Shown: positions 35,819 through 45,843 of the stretch, one piece after another | Position numbering within the stretch: position 1 is the stretch's first letter | How the letters are laid out: each line of letters opens with the position of its first letter | Source of the DNA: Natronocalculus amylovorans | Lineage (GTDB): Archaea > Halobacteriota > Halobacteria > Halobacteriales > Haloferacaceae | NCBI RefSeq assembly: GCF_023638035.1 | Contig: NZ_JAKRVX010000001.1 | Span: forward strand, 186,001-250,000 | DNA length: 64,000 nucleotides | Direction of reading: 5' to 3' | Notes under the pieces: model-generated | The model's database searches: none | The model's input: the letters and a program-made list of their open reading frames with translations, nothing else | Told to the model about the DNA's origin: nothing | Translations under genes and position numbers: made by a program

Positions 35819-37192
35819 CTACAGTTCGAGCGGCCCTGTTTTGAGATACTCTCGGAGGAGAACCGTTGCGTAGGAGCCGCTTGGAAGCGAAAACGCAAAT
35901 CGAAGCTCGTCAGGATCGACTGTTAGATCAGTTCGAACCAAGATCGCGCGCCGAGTCCCTGTCGAATCAAAGTTTCCGGGGAGTGAGAAGTCCGGTGGCT
36001 CAATCTCAAGTTCCGAGAGAATCGCACGTTCGATCTCGCCTTGCGCTCCGTCCGCAAGTTCGGTTTCTGTTCCAACAAGCGGCGCGGTAACAAACGCACG
36101 GCCACGCTTGCAGTGTCGTTCCATCGTTTGCACGCGCTTTTCTGTCACCTGTTGCAATCGGTGATCATCGGGTGCGTACAGTCCGTCCGGTGCGTCCCGA
36201 TCGGCGAAGCAGCACACATCACCTGCAATCGGCCGATCGAACGGCAGCCCTTTGGAAAGCCGCTCGCTGAGGATACGATTGAAGATGTATGACTGTGCAG
36301 CGTTCACAAAGAGTCGCTGGAGGTTGGATGGGACCGACTCAAGCGCGTGTCTAAAATCCTCGTCGGTGGTTGCGCCGTCTTCCAGCAGCCGGTGCAGCAT
36401 CGATCGCTCATATCGAAGGTGTCCTGGCATACGATCAAGCGCGGCGTTCCAATCCGGCGTCTCGCGTTCGGCCTGCGCATCGACAAACTCTCGAGCGCTG
36501 CGTGTTCGTTCAGGCTCGCTCTCCGACGGTGAGCCAACATACGAGAGCACGGCACCCCGCCAATCATCCCGCACAATACGGAGTCCAACCTCGTGTGTGA
36601 TTGGGCGGTAGCTTCCAAATCGTTGGTGACCAAAGTAGTTCGGAACGCCAACTGTTACTGGCTCACTCGTGTCGATTTCGCTCTCGTCCCCAGCAAACGC
36701 CGCTAGTTCGGTAGTCGTTTGTGGGACGGGCGAAGACGTCTCCGCGTCTCTGACCCGAATCGAGAATCGGTTGCCGTAGAGGTCCCCAAACGAGAGCGGT
36801 CGACCCGCACGACCAAGCACTTCGATCGTTGCTCCATCAATATCGAGTGCGTCTATTTCGTCCGGATCCGCTTTTGAGACCGTAAACAGCTGTGTCGTCA
36901 CTGCATGTTTATCTTTTGTTCCAGCCCACGACACTCGCTCTCTGCTCATCGACAGCGCGTTCGAGAGTCGCCGAGCGAAGTCGTTTGTATCCCACGATCG
37001 AAGCGTTACCCGAAGGACGATTTCGGGGTATCCGCCGGGTTCTGCGGAAAACGGGGCGATCGAAAATGCCTCAAGCTCCGTGACATGGAAATCATCAGGC
37101 TCGGTTCGAAGTACACCACCAATACCCTCGGTCTCGCTCACATAGTGCTCCATTCCAACCGTCTGCTCGATCGGGTGTGCGTCGATGGTCAT
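35819..37192 (-). CDS. truD: tRNA pseudouridine synthase D
   Basis: TruD makes pseudouridine 13 (or 35 in some archaeal substrates) in tRNA. The 457-residue protein has the catalytic Asp region [14 protein letters not shown], the [10 protein letters not shown] strand, and the NYFGHQRFG motif, followed by the TRUD insertion domain. Its ATG overlaps the stop of pth2 by one base (TAATG), so the two are translationally coupled. Both act on tRNA. Confidence 0.94.
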   Translation of the reverse strand: MTIDAHPIEQTVGMEHYVSETEGIGGVLRTEPDDFHVTELEAFSIAPFSAEPGGYPEIVLRVTLRSWDTNDFARRLSNALSMSRERVSWAGTKDKHAVTTQLFTVSKADPDEIDALDIDGATIEVLGRAGRPLSFGDLYGNRFSIRVRDAETSSPVPQTTTELAAFAGDESEIDTSEPVTVGVPNYFGHQRFGSYRPITHEVGLRIVRDDWRGAVLSYVGSPSESEPERTRSAREFVDAQAERETPDWNAALDRMPGHLRYERSMLHRLLEDGATTDEDFRHALESVPSNLQRLFVNAAQSYIFNRILSERLSKGLPFDRPIAGDVCCFADRDAPDGLYAPDDHRLQQVTEKRVQTMERHCKRGRAFVTAPLVGTETELADGAQGEIERAILSELEIEPPDFSLPGNFDSTGTRRAILVRTDLTVDPDELRFAFSLPSGSYATVLLREYLKTGPLEL

Positions 37193-37530
37193 TAGTACAA
37201 AGAGAGGTCGCCCGTAACGCGATCGACGAGCTCGTCATCACCGGGGCCAACGGCGATCGTTGTCGGGGTACCCGGATCAAGCTGTGTGTGCCCAGCATCA
37301 CGAATGATTGCGTGCGGAAGCCCCTCAAGACGAGCTTTTTCTGCGATTTCGTACAGCTCAGACTCGCCGCTGGCTTTGACGACGACCTTTTTCTGACCAC
37401 CACCTTTCCACGCACGGCGTGTTCGTTCGTCCGTATCTTCGTACGCTGACAACGATGCGTGTGCAACTTGTGCTGCGAGTTTGCCAACGCCCATGCCAAT
37501 ATCAGTGCGGGCGGCGATGACTTGCTTCAT
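37192..37530 (-). CDS. pth2: Peptidyl-tRNA hydrolase (Pth2 type)
   Basis: The archaeal/eukaryotic Pth2 frees tRNA from stalled peptidyl-tRNA. The 112-residue protein shows the family sequence: [30 protein letters not shown] and a final [14 protein letters not shown]. It is the first gene of the coupled pth2-truD unit. Confidence 0.95.
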   Translation of the reverse strand: MKQVIAARTDIGMGVGKLAAQVAHASLSAYEDTDERTRRAWKGGGQKKVVVKASGESELYEIAEKARLEGLPHAIIRDAGHTQLDPGTPTTIAVGPGDDELVDRVTGDLSLY

Positions 37531-37654
37531 ACACTCCTTTCTCGATCGGGGTGTAAGTCCGGTTCGCTTTGGCGGGCATCAGTCAAGTAACCGTTCGTAG
37601 TTTCATTGAGAGGTTATTCAACGATTCAGAAATCAGTTGCTGTTGGGTCTGCGA

Positions 37655-37664
37655 AATCTATAAG
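37655..37664 (+). promoter_or_regulatory. TATA-like box of the tup operon
   Basis: AATCTATAAG is centred about 29 bp upstream of the ATG at 37689, which fits a leaderless transcript and decides the start against the longer open frame. Confidence 0.5.
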
Positions 37665-37688
37665 AACATTGCCAACACCGATGTATCT

Positions 37689-38603
37689 ATGCGGACACAA
37701 CGTCGATCGGTGCTCCGATCGATCGGTGCAGGAATGCTTGCACTGACGGCAGGCTGCACACAAACAGCTCTCCAGACAGGCTCGACTGGACGCAAATCCA
37801 CGGAGCCAAACACACCGACTGATGGGACAATTCGCATTGCAACAACGACAAGCACGTATGACTCCGGGATTGTCGATGCACTAAGTCGTTCGTTCACCGA
37901 TAACACAGGCATTTCTGTGCAAGCGATCGCCCAAGGGACCGGGGCTGCACTTGCGACTGGGCGAGCAGGTGACTGTGACGTTGTCTTTGTGCATGCACCA
38001 TCGCTTGAGGCAGCGTTTGTTGCGGACGGCTATGGCATCGATCGGTGTGTCCCGATGATGAATGATTTTGTAATCGTTGGGCCCGAGTCGGATCCCGCCG
38101 ATATTGGATCGCAACGATCGGTGTCTGCTGCGTTTTCGAAGATCGCAACCAGTGAGACGGAGTTCATCTCACGAGGGGACAACTCGGGGACACACATCAA
38201 AGAATTGGAGTTGTGGGAGCACGCAGCGATCGCGCCGTCGGGAGGATGGTATCTTGAGGCGGGTCAAGGAATGGGAAACGTCCTCATGATGGCTGCACAA
38301 CGGGGTGCATACACCCTAACCGATCGCGGGACCTATCTTTCGATGGGAGCAAACGCACCGCCCTCACTACTGCTTTCAGGGCCAGTTGAAGACGGCGATC
38401 GGTCGCTTGCAAATCCGTACGGCGCAATGGCTGTCAATCCGGATCGCCACGAACACGTACGATACAATTTTGCAACGCAATACCTTGATTTTTTGATGAG
38501 CGAGGTGGGCCAAACGCTCATTGAAACGTATCGAGTCAATGATGAGCCGCTCTTTGTCCCGCTAGCAGACGATGAGACTGGCTACGGATCGATCGACGAA
38601 TGA
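37689..38603 (+). CDS. tupA: Tungstate-type ABC transporter substrate-binding lipoprotein
   Basis: The N-terminus has a Tat motif (QRRSVLRS) and lipobox LTAGC (Cys23), so this is an exported, membrane-anchored binding protein. The mature part begins [18 protein letters not shown], and continues with [26 protein letters not shown], the TupA/WtpA-like oxyanion site with its conserved Thr-Thr-Ser. It binds tungstate or molybdate for uptake; the two cannot be told apart here. It overlaps tupB by four bases. From known families, such oxyanions feed molybdopterin enzymes, one of which is encoded at 49.0 kb. Confidence 0.88.
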   Translation: MRTQRRSVLRSIGAGMLALTAGCTQTALQTGSTGRKSTEPNTPTDGTIRIATTTSTYDSGIVDALSRSFTDNTGISVQAIAQGTGAALATGRAGDCDVVFVHAPSLEAAFVADGYGIDRCVPMMNDFVIVGPESDPADIGSQRSVSAAFSKIATSETEFISRGDNSGTHIKELELWEHAAIAPSGGWYLEAGQGMGNVLMMAAQRGAYTLTDRGTYLSMGANAPPSLLLSGPVEDGDRSLANPYGAMAVNPDRHEHVRYNFATQYLDFLMSEVGQTLIETYRVNDEPLFVPLADDETGYGSIDE

Positions 38604-39280
38604 TTACAGCACTCTTGTCGGATGGCTATATTTGGAGTATCATTCGCGTCTCGCTGTATGTGAGCCTTACTGCAATTGCACTCAGTGCGGTGTTGAGCCT
38701 GCCGATCGCGCTTATTGTTGGCGTTACGGAGTTCCGTGGAAAGCGGCTACTGAATGCAATTATCACCACCGGAATGGGGTTTCCAAGCGTCGTTGTTGGG
38801 CTACTTGTCTTGTTCGCGGTCTCAAATCAGGGGCCGCTTGGCCCGCTCAACCTGGTCTTTACCCCTGAGGCAATGATTCTCTCACAGATCGTCCTTGCAG
38901 CACCGGTCATTACAGGTATCAGTCTCTCAGCGATCGATAGCGTTGACGGAGGGATTCGAGATGCGGCCTATGCAATGGGCGGGACGCGGCTGGATGTTGC
39001 AGTTGTAACGATCAAAGAAGCCAAATATGGAATTGCAACCGGTATCCTTGCCGGATTTGGTCGAGCGATTAGCGAAGTTGGTTCGGTCCTGATTGTCGGT
39101 GGGAATATCGTCTCCGATGGAAGTTCATACACTCGGACACTCACAACCGCGATTCAGTTGGAAGCACGACAAGGACAGTTCGAGACTGCACTCGTACTTG
39201 GCGCGGTGTTGTTGGTGTTAGTGCTCTCTGTGAATGCGATCGTCATCCGGCTTGGAAGCGGCGGAGGAAGATCACGATGA
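38600..39280 (+). CDS. tupB: Tungstate-type ABC transporter permease
   Basis: The 226-residue inner permease has about five to six helices and the EAA-like loop ([21 protein letters not shown]) that contacts the ATPase. It matches TupB/ModB-type permeases (IISRVSLYVS-like N-terminus, [18 protein letters not shown]). Translationally coupled to tupA through an ATGA overlap. Confidence 0.9.
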   Translation: MITALLSDGYIWSIIRVSLYVSLTAIALSAVLSLPIALIVGVTEFRGKRLLNAIITTGMGFPSVVVGLLVLFAVSNQGPLGPLNLVFTPEAMILSQIVLAAPVITGISLSAIDSVDGGIRDAAYAMGGTRLDVAVVTIKEAKYGIATGILAGFGRAISEVGSVLIVGGNIVSDGSSYTRTLTTAIQLEARQGQFETALVLGAVLLVLVLSVNAIVIRLGSGGGRSR

Positions 39281-39302
39281 CCGCGACGCAAGGTGATATC
39301 TA

Positions 39303-40067
39303 ATGGCATTACGCGTAGAGAATGTAGCCCGGAGGTTTGGAGAGACAACGGTATTTGAAGCGGTTTCAGTGACGATCGAACGCGGTGAGATTCTGGCACT
39401 GATTGGACCGTCAGGAGCAGGAAAAAGTACGCTTTTGCGAACCCTCGGGCTGTTTGAACGGCCGGAGGCAGGAACGGTGCGTGTGGATCAAACTGATATC
39501 TGGGCAGCGACGGAGCGAGAGCGACTGACAAAACGCCGATCAGTTGGGATGGTATTTCAAGAGCCGAATCTGTTCGGAACGACTGTCCGACGAAATGTGG
39601 AGTATGGGCTTCGAGTGCGTCGGTCCTGGCGGACTCGGTTCCGTGATCTCGTTCCGGTTATTGGTAATCGAACGCCACCACAGCCGGTCGTCAATGCACT
39701 CTCGCTTGTCGGAATGGAGGATGCGATCGAAACACCAGTAGAGTCGCTATCCGGTGGCGAGGCACAGCGTGTTGCGTTTGCACGTGCAATGGCATATGAC
39801 CCAACATACCTGCTGTTTGACGAACCAACAAGCGATCTCGATCCACGGAACACTGCCGTCATTGAAGATGCAGTTATCACGGCCACTCGTGGTGAAATTG
39901 GTGCCGTTGTCGCAACACATGATATGCATCAAGCACAACGGATTGCCGATCGGGTCGCATTGCTGTTGGATGGCGAAGTTGTCGAAATTGGCCCTACCGA
40001 GCAGCTTTTTTCTTCACCACAGGACCCACGAACACAGAAGTTCATCGACGGCGAGTTGGTATATTAA
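39303..40067 (+). CDS. tupC: Tungstate-type ABC transporter ATP-binding protein
   Basis: The 254-residue ATPase has Walker A (GPSGAGKST), Q-loop (VFQEPNLFG), ABC signature (LSGGEAQRVAFARAM), Walker B (LLFDEPTSDLD) and the H-loop (VATHDMHQ). Start 22 bp after tupB. It energises oxyanion import with TupA and TupB. Confidence 0.92.
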   Translation: MALRVENVARRFGETTVFEAVSVTIERGEILALIGPSGAGKSTLLRTLGLFERPEAGTVRVDQTDIWAATERERLTKRRSVGMVFQEPNLFGTTVRRNVEYGLRVRRSWRTRFRDLVPVIGNRTPPQPVVNALSLVGMEDAIETPVESLSGGEAQRVAFARAMAYDPTYLLFDEPTSDLDPRNTAVIEDAVITATRGEIGAVVATHDMHQAQRIADRVALLLDGEVVEIGPTEQLFSSPQDPRTQKFIDGELVY

Positions 40068-40105
40068 TATGCATCCACCATATCACTCGGACATGGAGAG
40101 AACCG

Positions 40106-40810
40106 ATGACTGAGCGCGGCTTCGAGGCAACGCTATCGATCGGAGACGCAACCGTCACCGCGAAAGACATCGAACTTCTTCGAGCGATCGATCGAACCGG
40201 ATCGCTCTCTGCGGCTGCGGCGTCGCTTGGCCGATCCTATGCACATCTACAACGACGTGTTGTGGAACTAGAATCCGAGATTGGCTCACTAACAACACGA
40301 CAACGTGGGGGTGCAGATGGTGGTGGAACTGCACTGACAGACCGGGCACACCAACTCTGTGCTCGATTTGACAGGCTCCATGCTGAACTAACGGGTGTAA
40401 CGACCGTTGATGAATCCGTGTTTCATGGCACTGTCACGGTTCGATCGGGACAGATTGGAACCGTTGAAACAGACATTGGCCCGATACGCGCACTTGTACC
40501 GGAGACGGAGCGTACACCCGTTCGGGTCGGTGTTCGCTCTGATGCCGTTGTGCTTGATACGCCGGACGGTGCCGCAAACGAAAATGAGACAAGCCGGCGG
40601 AACAGCTACGATGGAAAGGTCTCCTCAGTCGATACACAGGATGGGATTGTACGTATTGGCGTCTCGATCAATGGACATGAGCTGCGTGCGCTTTTGACTG
40701 CAGAGAGCTGTACTCGGCTGGATCTTGCAGTTGGAGACCCTGTATGTGCTTCATTCAAAGCAACTGCAGCACGAGCGGTCACGGATCGATCGACGGCAGA
40801 TAACCGATGA
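40106..40810 (+). CDS. ModE-like oxyanion regulator (HTH plus TOBE)
   Basis: The N-terminal part is a ModE-type winged helix ([37 protein letters not shown], split here by the recognition helix). The C-terminal part from about residue 170 resembles a TOBE domain ([23 protein letters not shown]) that binds molybdate or tungstate. As the last gene of the tup cluster it likely represses the transporter when the oxyanion is plentiful. No operator is evident by eye. Confidence 0.82.
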   Translation: MTERGFEATLSIGDATVTAKDIELLRAIDRTGSLSAAAASLGRSYAHLQRRVVELESEIGSLTTRQRGGADGGGTALTDRAHQLCARFDRLHAELTGVTTVDESVFHGTVTVRSGQIGTVETDIGPIRALVPETERTPVRVGVRSDAVVLDTPDGAANENETSRRNSYDGKVSSVDTQDGIVRIGVSINGHELRALLTAESCTRLDLAVGDPVCASFKATAARAVTDRSTADNR

Positions 40811-40853
40811 TAATCGGGAGTTTTTACCGCCCGCAGTACGGCGAACTCGCTAT

Positions 40854-41453
40854 ATGATACTCTCAGATAGGGACTTAAGAAGACGGCTTGAAGAGGGGGA
40901 TTTAGTCATTGATCCGATCGACGATCCCGAGATGCAGATTCAGCCAGCAAGCATCGACTTGCGACTTGGCTCCGAATTTTTGGAGTTCCAGCGGGCAAAC
41001 ATTCCATGTATACACCCAAACAGCACCGAAGAAGTTGATGATTACGTAACCGAAACCTACGTTGAGGAGGGTGATGAGTTCATTCTTCACCCAGGTGATT
41101 TCGTACTGGGAACAACCAAAGAACGGGTAGAGATACCGGATGATCTTGTTGCACATGTTGAAGGCCGATCGTCACTTGGCCGGCTTGCGATCGTGGTGCA
41201 TGCGACAGCCGGGCTGTGTGACCCGGGGTACCAAGGCCAAATTACGCTTGAACTGTCAAATCTCGGAACCGCACCGGTTGCACTCACCCCCGGGATGCGT
41301 GCATCACAGCTTACGTTTACAAAGATGACCTCTCCTGCAGAGCGACCGTATGGCTCAGAGCGTGGTTCGAAATACCAAGACCAGAAAGGCCCACAAGCAT
41401 CCCGGATCGGCAGTGATCCTGAGTTTGAACGGGACGGAGAGACCACTGAATGA
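40854..41453 (+). CDS. dcd: dCTP deaminase
   Basis: The enzyme converts dCTP to dUTP (or, if bifunctional, to dUMP) in thymidylate synthesis. The 199-residue protein starts [19 protein letters not shown]. It has the nucleotide and active-site motifs [31 protein letters not shown] and MRASQLTF. The ATG at 40854 has a TATA-like GTTTTTACC about 30 bp upstream, so the gene has its own promoter after the regulator. Its stop overlaps the next start by four bases. Confidence 0.93.
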   Translation: MILSDRDLRRRLEEGDLVIDPIDDPEMQIQPASIDLRLGSEFLEFQRANIPCIHPNSTEEVDDYVTETYVEEGDEFILHPGDFVLGTTKERVEIPDDLVAHVEGRSSLGRLAIVVHATAGLCDPGYQGQITLELSNLGTAPVALTPGMRASQLTFTKMTSPAERPYGSERGSKYQDQKGPQASRIGSDPEFERDGETTE

Positions 41454-42358
41454 GATTTATTGAAGAGATCGTCGTCGATGAGTTTTTGCCGACGCTTCGA
41501 TCGATGCTCGCAGAGGATCTCCGCGAGTATGGGCTCACACAACGAGAGGTCGCAAACGCACTTGGAATTAGCCAATCTGCAGTCTCAAAGTATGCACATG
41601 GCGATGTCGCCCGCCACAAACGGATCGTTGCAGATACGCGGGTCCAAGATCTGGTCACTCGCATCGCGGATGGACTGGCAAACGGAGACATGAGCCGTGT
41701 CCAAGCACTCGTCGAAATCGAAGTGCTCATTCGTCAGTTAGAAGACGGTGATCTACTCGCAGAGCTTCACGAGGAGGCAATGCCTGAGTTGGCTGAGACG
41801 GATGCAGACTTTTCAGTTCATGATCCAGATAGCCAGCTTCGGACCGCAGAACGCGTCCGATCGTCGGTTCGGCGCGGGCTCAGAACGCTGACAAACGCAA
41901 GCGGCTTCGCGGCACTCATCCCGAACGTGGGGTCAAATCTAGTTGAGTGTCATCCGGACGCGTATACGATCGAAGATGTCGCAGGAATTCCGGGACGTAT
42001 TTTTGACGTGAAAGGACAGGCAACAGTTCCCGGTGAGCCGGAGTTTGGATTGAGTGAACATGTCGCATCAGTCCTCTTGGCTGCACGAGAGAGTGGTGCT
42101 ACTGCACGCGGCGCCGTAAATATCAAATATACACCCGAACTCATTGCAGCGCTTTCAGAAAACGGGTATCAGACCATCGAGTTTAGCTCCGAAGCGTGCA
42201 GTACGGTTACCGAAACGATCGAAACCGCACTGTCGGGTACTGAACTTGAGGAAGCATTTGTATTGTATCAGACTGGTGCGATGGGAATTGAACCGATTAT
42301 CTATATTATTGCACCGGATGCACAGGCTGCTGCAACCGTTGCACGAGAGCTGAAATAG
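41450..42358 (+). CDS. thiR: ThiN-domain transcriptional regulator (ThiR-like)
   Basis: The N-terminal helix-turn-helix ([23 protein letters not shown], broken into helices) is followed by a linker and a C-terminal ThiN-like domain (about residues 135-302; [16 protein letters not shown], then PGRIFDVKG). In archaea this fusion is known as ThiR, a regulator of thiamine genes that senses thiamine phosphate. ATGA overlap with dcd means co-translation, which has no obvious metabolic reason. No thiamine gene is present here. Confidence 0.84.
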   Translation: MRFIEEIVVDEFLPTLRSMLAEDLREYGLTQREVANALGISQSAVSKYAHGDVARHKRIVADTRVQDLVTRIADGLANGDMSRVQALVEIEVLIRQLEDGDLLAELHEEAMPELAETDADFSVHDPDSQLRTAERVRSSVRRGLRTLTNASGFAALIPNVGSNLVECHPDAYTIEDVAGIPGRIFDVKGQATVPGEPEFGLSEHVASVLLAARESGATARGAVNIKYTPELIAALSENGYQTIEFSSEACSTVTETIETALSGTELEEAFVLYQTGAMGIEPIIYIIAPDAQAAATVARELK

Positions 42359-42437
42359 GATACTCGGTGTAGGTTTTTGTGGGCTGTTACCGAACAGACT
42401 GCATGAACATATTCACACCGGATCGTTGGTGGCAGCA

Positions 42438-43115
42438 ATGACGACTGCACAAGGCTTCTATACGCGGTGGGCGTGGCTGTACGATATTATTTCGGCGAAG
42501 ATACCTGGTGTTGGATTGATCCGGCGTGCTGCGATCGACCATCTTGGCGTTGCACCTGGTGACACTGTTGTCGAAATGGGATGTGGAACGGGAGCAAATC
42601 TCCCATACCTCCGCGAACAGGTTGGAACAGACGGTACCGTCGTTGGTATTGATTTTTCTCCAGGTGTGCTCGCTCTTGCGGCCGATCGGATCGATCGACA
42701 TGGCTGGGAAAATGTCCATCTGATTCGAGCGGATGCAACACAACCGCCGCTTTCACCTGTGGAAGACGGCTCACAGGTAGATGTTATTTTTAGTTCGTTT
42801 GTGAGCGGGATGGTAGACGACCCAGCATCGATGGTTGATCGGTGGGCCGCGATCGTCGGTGAGGGTGGGACGGTTGGACTGCTTGATCTTGCTCGAAGCA
42901 GCAGTATCGGTGGGACATTCATTAATCCACTATTTTCTGCAGTGGTCCGTGCGACATCGCCGCCAGCCGCAGCGCGGGACAGCGCCGCGATCGATCGGCT
43001 CGATCAACGAGTTGCGGCAGCACACGCACGGCTTCATACGAAGACACAAACACCGAGATATAAGACGCGGGCGTGTGGGTTTATTCGAATCAGTAGTGTA
43101 ACGATTGAAGAATGA
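42438..43115 (+). CDS. Class I SAM-dependent methyltransferase
   Basis: The protein of about 225 residues begins with GFYTRWAWLYD, typical of small-molecule methyltransferases, and has SAM motif I VVEMGCGTGANLP, motif II VGIDFSPG and IRADATQPP. It resembles UbiE/phosphatidylethanolamine-type enzymes that act on lipids or quinones. The ATG at 42438 is preferred over a GTG four codons earlier. Substrate unknown. Confidence 0.86.
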   Translation: MTTAQGFYTRWAWLYDIISAKIPGVGLIRRAAIDHLGVAPGDTVVEMGCGTGANLPYLREQVGTDGTVVGIDFSPGVLALAADRIDRHGWENVHLIRADATQPPLSPVEDGSQVDVIFSSFVSGMVDDPASMVDRWAAIVGEGGTVGLLDLARSSSIGGTFINPLFSAVVRATSPPAAARDSAAIDRLDQRVAAAHARLHTKTQTPRYKTRACGFIRISSVTIEE

Positions 43116-43172
43116 CGCGAACTAATCGCTGATCCGGTGGGTATATCGGTCCGGCACCGTTACACAGTACGT

Positions 43173-43571
43173 ATGCGCCGACGGCAGGTCCTCGTTGGAA
43201 CAGCACTTTCTCTAAGCGGCGCCTCGGCAGGTTGCCTCAGTCGCGATCGCCCTCTTGGGCTCCCCGGGGAGGAAGAAGAACCACTCGTAGAGATTATTGA
43301 GGACCGGCTCGTCCGCGAAAATCCCGGAACCGAGGAAGAAGCAGTCAGAGTGGAAGGAATCGCAGAGAACGTAAGCGATCGACAGCTCACCTACGTCGAG
43401 ATACAGGCACGGTTTTTCGACGAGGATGACGAGCTGCTAGACAGCACTGTTGAGCATATCAATGATGTGACTGCCGGTCGGCGCTGGGAGTTTGAGATCG
43501 AATTTCCACGAACGGGAGACGCTGCCGAACGCGTCGTTGGGTACGAACTTGAGGTTGTGACAAATATCTAA
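43173..43571 (+). CDS. Small Tat lipoprotein with FxLYD-like domain
   Basis: The 132-residue product starts with MRRRQVLVG and a lipobox-like SAGC (Cys21), so it should be anchored outside the cell. The mature domain (VRVEGIAENVSDRQLTYVEI then ARFFDEDDELLDST) has the FxLYD fold pattern. Likely an envelope protein of unknown partner. The ATG at 43173 is preferred over the upstream GTG at 43137. Confidence 0.8.
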   Translation: MRRRQVLVGTALSLSGASAGCLSRDRPLGLPGEEEEPLVEIIEDRLVRENPGTEEEAVRVEGIAENVSDRQLTYVEIQARFFDEDDELLDSTVEHINDVTAGRRWEFEIEFPRTGDAAERVVGYELEVVTNI

Positions 43572-43683
43572 ACAGCCGCACCTCTCAGACACAGAGCCAT
43601 GTTTCATCTACAGTATCGCTTGCAAAGGTCTCAACTGACGTCCATTTACACATATCCATTGATCGGGTGGACTGGAGGCGATA

Positions 43684-45261
43684 ATGAGTCCGACTGACCC
43701 ACCACAGCCACCGATCAGTGGGCCACCAGATACGCAGGATAGTGACTCTGATGATGGACATGTTACGCTCGCAAAACAGGGGAGTATCACATTTATTGGT
43801 GATATTGTCAAGAAGTCATTTGGCTTCATCATTATTGCGATCATCACAAGATTGGTCAGCCCATCCGTCTACGGGCTGTTCATTCTCGCAACATCGATTA
43901 TTCTGTTTGTCCAGGTGTTTGCAACCCTCGGGCTGCCGCGAGCGATCGACTACTATGTGCCGCAGTATTTAAGCGAGGGCCGTATCGATGCAGTTCGCGG
44001 CGTATTCATACAGGTTGTTGTATACGTTGCCATTATTTCTGTTCTTGTCGGCATTGTGTTGTATCTCACAGCAGGGCTGCTTGCAGAGCAGTTTGGAGAG
44101 CCATCACTTCGGCTCGCGCTAGTTTTATTAAGCGTTGCGTTGCCGCTGCTTGCGGCGTACAACGTATTATTGGCCTCATTTAACGGAATCAAGAAGCTCA
44201 AATTCCGTGTCTATGTTCGAGATATTACCCGCCCAACAACGCGACTCGTTGCAACCGCACTATTACTCATCGCCGGGTTTGGTCTGATAGGCGTTGTCGG
44301 CGGCTACATCATTGGGCTTGCGGCATGTATTGTTGTTGGGAGCATCTTGCTCATCCGGTATGGCAAGCAGTACGTCGGCCGATCGATCACGTGGACACCG
44401 ACAAAAGAGCTGTTTTGGTACTCAGTTCCGCTGGCATTTGCGAGCGTTATTTATGTTGTACTTGGCCAAGTTGATTATCTGATTGTTGGGTACTTTCTAA
44501 CCTCGGAGGATGTTGGATTTTATCGAGTGGGATACATGCTTGGTGAGAATCTGCTCATTTTCTTTGCGGCGCTTGCTCCTGTTTTTAAGCCGCTTATTGC
44601 AGAAGAACGGACAAACGATTCGGCAGTGCGCGATCGGTATCAAACTGCAGTTCGGTGGGTGATTGGCTTTACCCTCCCGGTCCTGCTTATTCTCACACTG
44701 GGTGCAACTACCTACCTGTCGCTTATTTTTACTCCACAGTACGTTGTTGCAGCGCCGGTTATTGCAATACTGGCAGTCGGCTATATGCTAAGTATTGCAG
44801 GTGGCGGCCCAGGTGGCTCGCTCCTCCAAGGATTAGGATATTCCCGGCTTGTGTTCATCAACACGGCGCTACTTTTTATTACAAACATCACTGTGAGCCT
44901 GCTGTTAGTGCCTCGAATCGGTATTCTTGGTGCTGCAGTTGGGTCCTCTGCAGCGCTTGGAATTGCAGGTGTTGCCGCGCTTGTTGAACTGTACTACTAC
45001 CGACGGATACACCCATTCACGGCTACGCTCGGTCGCGTGCTTGCAGCAGCAGTTCCTGCCGCGATCGCGGGGGCGATCGTCGTGTTATTTATTCAGTCAG
45101 TACTGCTGACGGGCGTTATACTTCCGATCGTTGTCCTTGCAGTCTATCTGTTTTTCATTGGGCTGTTTGGCGGAATCACCGAGTCAGATGCAACAGTTGC
45201 AGGAGAGATCGATCCGCGACTCAAACGTGGTGTTGAGCGGATCAATTCATGGTCACGGTGA
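43684..45261 (+). CDS. Flippase, polysaccharide biosynthesis family
   Basis: This 525-residue membrane protein has about 14 helices of the MOP superfamily (GSITFIGDIVKKSFGFIIIA near the N-terminus; GLPRAIDYYVPQYLSEGR loop). It probably flips lipid-linked sugars for surface polysaccharide or S-layer glycosylation, as AglR-like proteins do. No glycosyltransferases are adjacent. A short Pro/Asp-rich N-terminal tail precedes the first helix. The 112-bp gap before it holds no gene. Confidence 0.87.
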   Translation: MSPTDPPQPPISGPPDTQDSDSDDGHVTLAKQGSITFIGDIVKKSFGFIIIAIITRLVSPSVYGLFILATSIILFVQVFATLGLPRAIDYYVPQYLSEGRIDAVRGVFIQVVVYVAIISVLVGIVLYLTAGLLAEQFGEPSLRLALVLLSVALPLLAAYNVLLASFNGIKKLKFRVYVRDITRPTTRLVATALLLIAGFGLIGVVGGYIIGLAACIVVGSILLIRYGKQYVGRSITWTPTKELFWYSVPLAFASVIYVVLGQVDYLIVGYFLTSEDVGFYRVGYMLGENLLIFFAALAPVFKPLIAEERTNDSAVRDRYQTAVRWVIGFTLPVLLILTLGATTYLSLIFTPQYVVAAPVIAILAVGYMLSIAGGGPGGSLLQGLGYSRLVFINTALLFITNITVSLLLVPRIGILGAAVGSSAALGIAGVAALVELYYYRRIHPFTATLGRVLAAAVPAAIAGAIVVLFIQSVLLTGVILPIVVLAVYLFFIGLFGGITESDATVAGEIDPRLKRGVERINSWSR

Positions 45262-45263
45262 GA

Positions 45264-45755
45264 TTATAACACGAGCAAAAATAGGGTCCCGATCCCACAG
45301 GATGACGCAATCCCTACCAAAAAAAAGAGCCGGTTTGCAGCAGGGTTTTTTGCAGGCGTGATTTCAAACGTGTAGTGCCACTTCGAAAGCGGTCGAAACG
45401 GCCAGACGCCCATCGGTGTAATAATATCGCCTGCAAGGTGTCCCAAAATTGCGAGTGATCCAAGCAGTCCGAATTGAACCGCGGCTCCGAGTGGATCGAC
45501 AGCACCAATAACGGTCGTAAGGGCCCACGCAGTAAGGCCGACAACTGTGCCGACTGCGATCGCAAACCAGACCGTGTGTGTTGGGCCACGGTGCGGAATC
45601 AGCTCCGTATACTCATCAATATCCGGCAGTACCCCCAGTGCAGCCATTAAAACGCCACCGAGGAGTGCCATCTCTACCGCACCGTTTTGAAGATACCAAG
45701 CGGCGATCGGGGCATAGAGAACAAGCGAGATCCCGATGTGTCCGAGCGCGTACAT
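45264..45755 (-). CDS. YdjM-like membrane-bound metal-dependent hydrolase
   Basis: The 163-residue protein has about four helices and the family motifs MYALGHIGISL, PDIDEYTELIPHRGPTHT (Asp, His and His ligands) and LGHLAGDIITPMGV. These fit the YdjM/DUF457 family of membrane metallohydrolases. Substrate unknown. The ATG at 45755 starts the conserved part. Convergent with the flippase, two bases between stops. Confidence 0.86.
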   Translation of the reverse strand: MYALGHIGISLVLYAPIAAWYLQNGAVEMALLGGVLMAALGVLPDIDEYTELIPHRGPTHTVWFAIAVGTVVGLTAWALTTVIGAVDPLGAAVQFGLLGSLAILGHLAGDIITPMGVWPFRPLSKWHYTFEITPAKNPAANRLFFLVGIASSCGIGTLFLLVL

Positions 45756-45843
45756 ACCACCTACTTGAGCGTCGAATACTATGAACACACTGGCTTTTAG
45801 CGACAGATCAATGCTTAACCATCTATCAACCCACTATTCGAAC

